Source of the DNA: Caproicibacterium lactatifermentans
GTDB lineage: Bacteria > Bacillota > Clostridia > Oscillospirales > Acutalibacteraceae
DNA: 64,000 nucleotides
Reading direction: 5' to 3'
NCBI RefSeq assembly: GCF_013315815.1
Contig: NZ_CP046051.1
Span: forward strand, 1,903,501 to 1,967,500
Shown: in pieces, positions 60,904 to 64,000 of the stretch
How the letters are laid out: every line of letters starts with the position of its first letter
Position numbering within the stretch: the stretch's first letter is position 1
The notes under the pieces: generated by a model
What the model was told of the DNA's origin: nothing
What the model saw: only the letters and a program-made list of their open reading frames with translations
The model's database searches: none
Position numbers and translations under genes: made by a program

Positions 60904-61305
60904 TCAGCGCTTAGAGAACTGCGGTGCGCGACGTGCAGCCTTCAAGCCGTACTTCTTACGTTCCTTCATTCTCGGGTCACGAGTGAGGAATCCGGCCTTT
61001 TTCAGCGCCGGGCGCAGGCTGTCACTGTCTACCTTCAGCAGGGCACGTGCAATACCGTGGCGGATTGCACCAGCCTGACCAGTGACACCGCCGCCGGAAA
61101 CACGGCAGACAACGTCATATTTGCTGGTCAGTCCTGTCAGCTCCAGCGGCTGGCGGACGATGAACTTCAGAGTGTCCAGACCGAAATAGTCATCAATGCT
61201 GCGGTCGTTGATGGTGACCTTTCCTGTGCCAGGATACAGACGTACACGGGCTACCGAGCTTTTTCTTCTGCCAGTACCATAGAAATAAGGTGTTTTATCA
61301 TACAT
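60904..61305 (-). CDS. rpsI: 30S ribosomal protein S9
   Basis: A 133-residue S9, whose C-terminal KR tail reaches the P-site tRNA. Typical [25 protein letters not shown] at the N-terminus and RAPQFSKR at the end. It follows rplM after 20 bases. Confidence 0.98.
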   Translation of the reverse strand: MYDKTPYFYGTGRRKSSVARVRLYPGTGKVTINDRSIDDYFGLDTLKFIVRQPLELTGLTSKYDVVCRVSGGGVTGQAGAIRHGIARALLKVDSDSLRPALKKAGFLTRDPRMKERKKYGLKAARRAPQFSKR

Positions 61306-61325
61306 AATCTGCTAGTCCTCCTCCC

Positions 61326-61754
61326 TCAAAGTTCCCAGACTGTGGGCTGCTGGGCTGCATGCTGATGTTCTGCGCCTTCGACAGTGCGAAGACGGGTGAG
61401 CGCATTGCGGCCGAGGGTGTTGTCAGGAAGCATGCCCTTCACTGCCTTCTTCATAGCAGCGCAGGGGTCTTCCCGCATCAGGGTGTCATAGCGGACATCT
61501 TTCAAATGACCGATATAGCCTGTATGATGATACCAATGCTTCTTTTCCAGCTTTTTGCCGGTCAGAACAACCTTGGCGCAGTTGATAACGATGACATTGT
61601 CACCACAGTCAACATGGGGCGTATAGGTTGTCTTTTCTTTGCCGCGAAGCAGGACGGCGACCTGGGCAGCCACACGACCGAGGGGCTTGCCTTCGGCGTC
61701 GATGACATACCACTTGCGTTTGACCTCCTGGGCCTTCGCCATATAAGTGGACAT
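61326..61754 (-). CDS. rplM: 50S ribosomal protein L13
   Basis: A 142-residue L13, an early 23S-binding protein. Family landmarks are WYVIDAEGKPLGRVAAQVAVLLRGK and VKGMLPDNTLGRNALTRLRTVEG. Start ATG 61754 with GGAGG 8-10 bases upstream; the longer open frame is not coding. The leader contains a strong G/C hairpin that could be an L13-type leader. Confidence 0.98.
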   Translation of the reverse strand: MSTYMAKAQEVKRKWYVIDAEGKPLGRVAAQVAVLLRGKEKTTYTPHVDCGDNVIVINCAKVVLTGKKLEKKHWYHHTGYIGHLKDVRYDTLMREDPCAAMKKAVKGMLPDNTLGRNALTRLRTVEGAEHQHAAQQPTVWEL

Positions 61755-61784
61755 GAGCGGAACCTCCAATATAAATATTACAAT

Positions 61785-61808
61785 CGCCCCGCCCCAGGCG
61801 GGGCGGCT
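61785..61808 (-). promoter_or_regulatory. G/C-rich hairpin in the rplM leader
   Basis: CCGCCCCG/CGGGGCG-type arms fold around a short loop about 30 bases upstream of rplM. No T run follows directly, so it is not a plain terminator. It resembles a ribosomal-protein autoregulatory leader in position only. Confidence 0.4.
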
Positions 61809-61872
61809 TTCGCTTAGCTTACAGCGTGCACAGCACAGAAAAATCCTGTACTGCAAAGGAATTGCAGTTATG

Positions 61873-61901
61873 ATATTACCACAAGCAGTGTCTGCTGTCA
61901 A
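61873..61901 (-). promoter_or_regulatory. Promoter of rplM-rpsI
   Basis: Minus-strand TTGACA (61901-61896) and TAATAT (61878-61873) with a 17-base spacer. Confidence 0.8.
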
Positions 61902-62002
61902 GGGTGGAATCCCGATTTTCGTAATTTACCTATCTGAATGCTCTCATTTTCGGGGTAAATCGGCCGATTCCTTGCTGTAGCTGGCGCGTCATTTCATTTT
62001 TT

Positions 62003-62398
62003 TCACGTGCGTTCTACCTCTCGGCAGAGTGTAAACCACTGACAGTCCCCACAGACGCTCTCCATGCCGCTCTGTGCAAGCTGTCTGCACCGACGGCGCA
62101 GTTCCCGCCACGGAAGCGTTTGTGCGGCCTGCAGACCGCACAAACGCAGGACCGCCTCATCATACCTCTTTGGTTTTTCACTGCTGCAATGCGTGCCGCA
62201 TCGATTGGGGCAGCTGTCGCAAAGGCTGTCCGTCTGTGTACACAGGACGATTTCCGTGTCCGGTTCTTCCCGCAGATGGACTGCTTTTTTACTCATATTT
62301 TGTGTAAAAGCGTCGCTGTACCCTCTTCCTATATAATGTAATAGGCACAGGCCGTGATGCGGCCGCAGGGGCAGCGGTTCATTCTGCCGGGCAGCCAT
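62003..62398 (-). CDS. DUF1284 family protein
   Basis: A 131-residue protein with the DUF1284 signature LRPHHGLCLLHYIGRGYSDAFTQNM at the N-terminus and several cysteine pairs (CDSCPNRC, CGDCQWF). The pattern suggests an iron-sulfur or zinc protein, but the function is unknown. It overlaps the bioY 3' end by 20 bases, so it is coupled to the biotin transporter. Confidence 0.85.
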   Translation of the reverse strand: MAARQNEPLPLRPHHGLCLLHYIGRGYSDAFTQNMSKKAVHLREEPDTEIVLCTQTDSLCDSCPNRCGTHCSSEKPKRYDEAVLRLCGLQAAQTLPWRELRRRCRQLAQSGMESVCGDCQWFTLCREVERT

Positions 62399-62948
62399 GA
62401 TTTAAGCGTCCCAATGCGCGCTCCAGCTGCGGCACCAAAACGGTAACAGCAGCAATCTTAACAGCATCCCCAGGCAGGAACGGCACTACGCAGGTCATCA
62501 TCGCGGCCGGCAGCGGTGTATGTGTAACCAGAATAAACCAACAGGTTCCTAATGTATAGAGGGCTGCCGTACCGACCAACATGGAAATAACCAGTGCGGC
62601 AGATTTTTTCAGCAACGCCTGTTTTCCACCGTTCAAGATGCGATACAGCAGACCTTCTGCCGCTGCCAGTACCAAATATCCCAACAGATAACCACCTGTT
62701 GGGCCTACAATGCAGGCAAAGCCGGAATTAAAGCCAGCGAAGACCGGTATACCGATGCAGCCCAGCAGCAAATAAACGGCCTGACTAAGAGCACCCAGTT
62801 TCGGGCCAAGCAGAGCTGCACTCAACATAACCGCAAAAGTTGCCAGACTAATGGGCACCTGTCCAATCGGAAGGGACAGCGGAGCCATCACACAAGTTAG
62901 CGCCGCACACAGAGCGCATAGTGCCATTTGTTTCGTTTTTTGTTTCAT
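62379..62948 (-). CDS. bioY: Biotin transporter substrate-binding protein BioY
   Basis: A 189-residue S component of an ECF biotin transporter with six hydrophobic helices. Landmarks are PLSLPIGQVPISLATFAVMLSAALLGP, YLLLGCIGIPVFAGF, and GPTGGYLLGYL. It probably relies on a shared EcfAT module elsewhere. GAGAGGA precedes ATG. No BirA operator was recognised upstream. Confidence 0.93.
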   Translation of the reverse strand: MKQKTKQMALCALCAALTCVMAPLSLPIGQVPISLATFAVMLSAALLGPKLGALSQAVYLLLGCIGIPVFAGFNSGFACIVGPTGGYLLGYLVLAAAEGLLYRILNGGKQALLKKSAALVISMLVGTAALYTLGTCWFILVTHTPLPAAMMTCVVPFLPGDAVKIAAVTVLVPQLERALGRLNHGCPAE

Positions 62949-63004
62949 AAGAATTCCTCTCCAGCATTTTGAATGTATCTTTTATCCCCTTTATTAAAAA
63001 GCAG

Positions 63005-63041
63005 GCAGAAAAGCAGCGATGGAGTAATCCCATCGCTGCTC
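63005..63041 (-). terminator. Terminator after Zn-ribbon gene
   Basis: On the minus strand AGCAGCGATGG pairs with CCATCGCTGCT (63040-63030 with 63022-63012), loop GATTACT, followed by TTTCTGCC. It lies just past the stop and before bioY. Confidence 0.8.
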
Positions 63042-63058
63042 TCTTCCTGTAGAGTAAA

Positions 63059-63271
63059 TTAGTTTCCAATCAAAAAATCCAGAATATTCATACCGGCACT
63101 GGTCTGAGCCCGATACAGCTCTGTATAACCGCACTGTGAGCAGGTAATGGTAATAAACCGTTTATTCTGTACATCAAACAGCTTGGCAAAGTTGCTGCCA
63201 GTTGCCTGAAACTGGTCGGTTTCGTACTGCATACATCCGCACTTTGGGCAAATATATTGTCTTTGCTGCAT
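63059..63271 (-). CDS. Small zinc-ribbon protein
   Basis: A 70-residue protein with two CPxC/CSxC pairs (YICPKCGCMQYET and ITCSQCGYTELY) forming a zinc ribbon, and a middle GSNFAKLFDVQNKRF segment typical of a conserved family of clostridial Zn-ribbon nucleic-acid-binding proteins. The specific role is unknown. Start ATG 63271 follows AAAGGAG; the longer frame is not coding. It has its own promoter and terminator. Confidence 0.8.
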   Translation of the reverse strand: MQQRQYICPKCGCMQYETDQFQATGSNFAKLFDVQNKRFITITCSQCGYTELYRAQTSAGMNILDFLIGN

Positions 63272-63356
63272 ATTTTCTCCTTTCGCGGGGAATCTGTTAT
63301 TCCTTTTCTCTATACTATATATAATAGAAACGGAGAAATCCGTGGAAACAAGTCCT

Positions 63357-63385
63357 ATCATACTTGATTCCGGAAGAAAATACAA
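63357..63385 (-). promoter_or_regulatory. Promoter of the Zn-ribbon gene
   Basis: Minus-strand TTGTAT (63385-63380) and TATGAT (63362-63357), spacer 17 bases, about 85 bases before the start codon. Confidence 0.55.
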
Positions 63386-63401
63386 GTCTTTGTCAAAAGG
63401 A

Positions 63402-64000
63402 CTACAGGATGCGTCCCACAGCCTCCGCCACTTTGCGCACCTCTTGTGTGAACTGCTGGAAATCTGGCAGCGTCAGCTGCTGCGCTGCATCACTCATAGC
63501 GGTCTTCGGATTCGGGTGTACTTCTACGATAATGCCATCTGCACCGGCAGCGACACCGGCCATTGCCAGTGGTGTGACCAAGCTGCGTTTTCCTGCCGCA
63601 TGGGAAGGGTCTACAATAATCGGAAGGCTGCTGCGCTCCTTGACAACCGGTACCGCTGAAACGTCAAGTGTATTTCGTGTTGCCGTTTCGAATGTCCGAA
63701 TTCCGCGCTCACACAGCACAACATTGGGGTTTCCTTCACTGAGTATGTATTCCGCGGCGTCCAGCCATTCCTCTACGGTAGAGGAAATGCCGTTTTTCAG
63801 CAGTACCGGCATACCAGAGCGGCCGATTTCCCGCAGCAGACGGAAATTTTGCATATTCCGCGCGCCGACCTGTACCATATCGCAGTATTTTGCCGCCACG
63901 TCTAAATCCTGTGGGTCTACCACCTCACTGATACAGGGAAGTCCCACCGCATCCGCCGCGTGACGCAGCAGGCGGTAACCCTCGTCCTCCAGCCCCTGAA
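63402..64000 (-). CDS. 3-deoxy-7-phosphoheptulonate synthase, C-terminal part
   Basis: The gene runs off the right edge, so only the C-terminal 199 residues are seen. They match the DAHP synthase (AroF/KDO8P-like, type I) barrel: FQGLEDEGYRLL, PCISEVVDP, QVGARNMQNF, VLLKNG, LCERGIR, and the metal-binding IIVDPSHAAGKRS and IIVEVHPNP. It catalyses the first step of the shikimate pathway from PEP and erythrose-4-P, ultimately feeding tryptophan. An ACT or other regulatory domain, if any, would be N-terminal outside the window. Confidence 0.92.
   Translation of the reverse strand, partial: QGLEDEGYRLLRHAADAVGLPCISEVVDPQDLDVAAKYCDMVQVGARNMQNFRLLREIGRSGMPVLLKNGISSTVEEWLDAAEYILSEGNPNVVLCERGIRTFETATRNTLDVSAVPVVKERSSLPIIVDPSHAAGKRSLVTPLAMAGVAAGADGIIVEVHPNPKTAMSDAAQQLTLPDFQQFTQEVRKVAEAVGRIL

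Noticed and set aside
1..64000. tRNA, rRNA, IS elements, prophage or integrase
   Set aside because: I looked for tRNA T-arm patterns, rRNA segments and transposase or integrase motifs and saw none, although a tRNA scan was not possible.

Overview
The window looks like a chromosomal segment of a spore-forming, fermentative Clostridia bacterium, most likely Oscillospiraceae/Ruminococcaceae. The grounds are moderately high GC, strong AGGAGG-type ribosome sites, sporulation genes (yqfC/yqfD, ylbJ-like, spoVT, a 3D/G5-domain wall protein), pyruvate formate-lyase, rubrerythrin, a tryptophan T-box and DUF families typical of that group. The genus is an inference. No rRNA, tRNA, insertion sequence, prophage or CRISPR array was seen.

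Layout. (1) 1-7120, plus strand: the end of an exopolysaccharide locus, with a Wzy-like polymerase (cut by the window edge), a GT4 glycosyltransferase, and a tandemly duplicated two-gene module of glycosyltransferase plus Wzz/BY-kinase-like fusion whose ATP-binding motifs are degenerate. (2) 7278-17170: mixed housekeeping and accessory genes: DUF4230, hotdog thioesterase, HAD hydrolase, a repeat-bearing TM2 protein, ychF, rubrerythrin, vanZ-like, tadA, CPBP protease, MATE exporter, a decayed regulator/ABC-transporter remnant, and a lactate/2-hydroxyacid dehydrogenase. (3) 17231-25396, minus: the conserved yqfC-yqfD-phoH-ybeY-dgkA-era-yqzL-recO-mutS2 cluster. (4) 25512-34588: ylbJ-like gene, a small Cys-rich protein, pflA-pflB behind a ZTP (pfl-motif) riboswitch, an aminotransferase, and trpBA behind a UGG-specifier T-box. 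(5) 34589-45449: a small protein/sigma-region-4 pair, a CpXC protein, mnmA, a ClC transporter and a GNAT acetyltransferase behind an unrecognised structured RNA, a phosphohexomutase, yfcE, a three-gene operon of uncharacterised small proteins, and proBA. (6) 45598-56632: DUF378, then the rimP-nusA-ylxR-ylxQ-infB-rbfA-nrnA-truB-ribF-rpsO-pnp cluster on the minus strand. (7) 56780-64000, minus: spoVT, rpe, a small membrane protein, the 3D/G5 wall protein, a long non-coding stretch, rplM-rpsI, DUF1284, bioY, a Zn-ribbon protein and the 3' end of a DAHP synthase gene.

Working together: regions 3 and 6 are translation, ribosome-maturation and RNA-decay operons shared by most Firmicutes. Regions 4 and 5 pair RNA-based control with metabolism: ZMP/ZTP sensing of one-carbon status over formate production, and uncharged tRNA-Trp sensing over the last step of tryptophan synthesis. 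The most novel-looking items are the duplicated pseudo-BY-kinase module (2049-7119), the structured RNA at 39794-39917, the three-gene small-protein operon at 42372-43339, and the terminator-bearing non-coding region at 60478-60600. Start codons were chosen by ribosome-site spacing; many are TTG or GTG.
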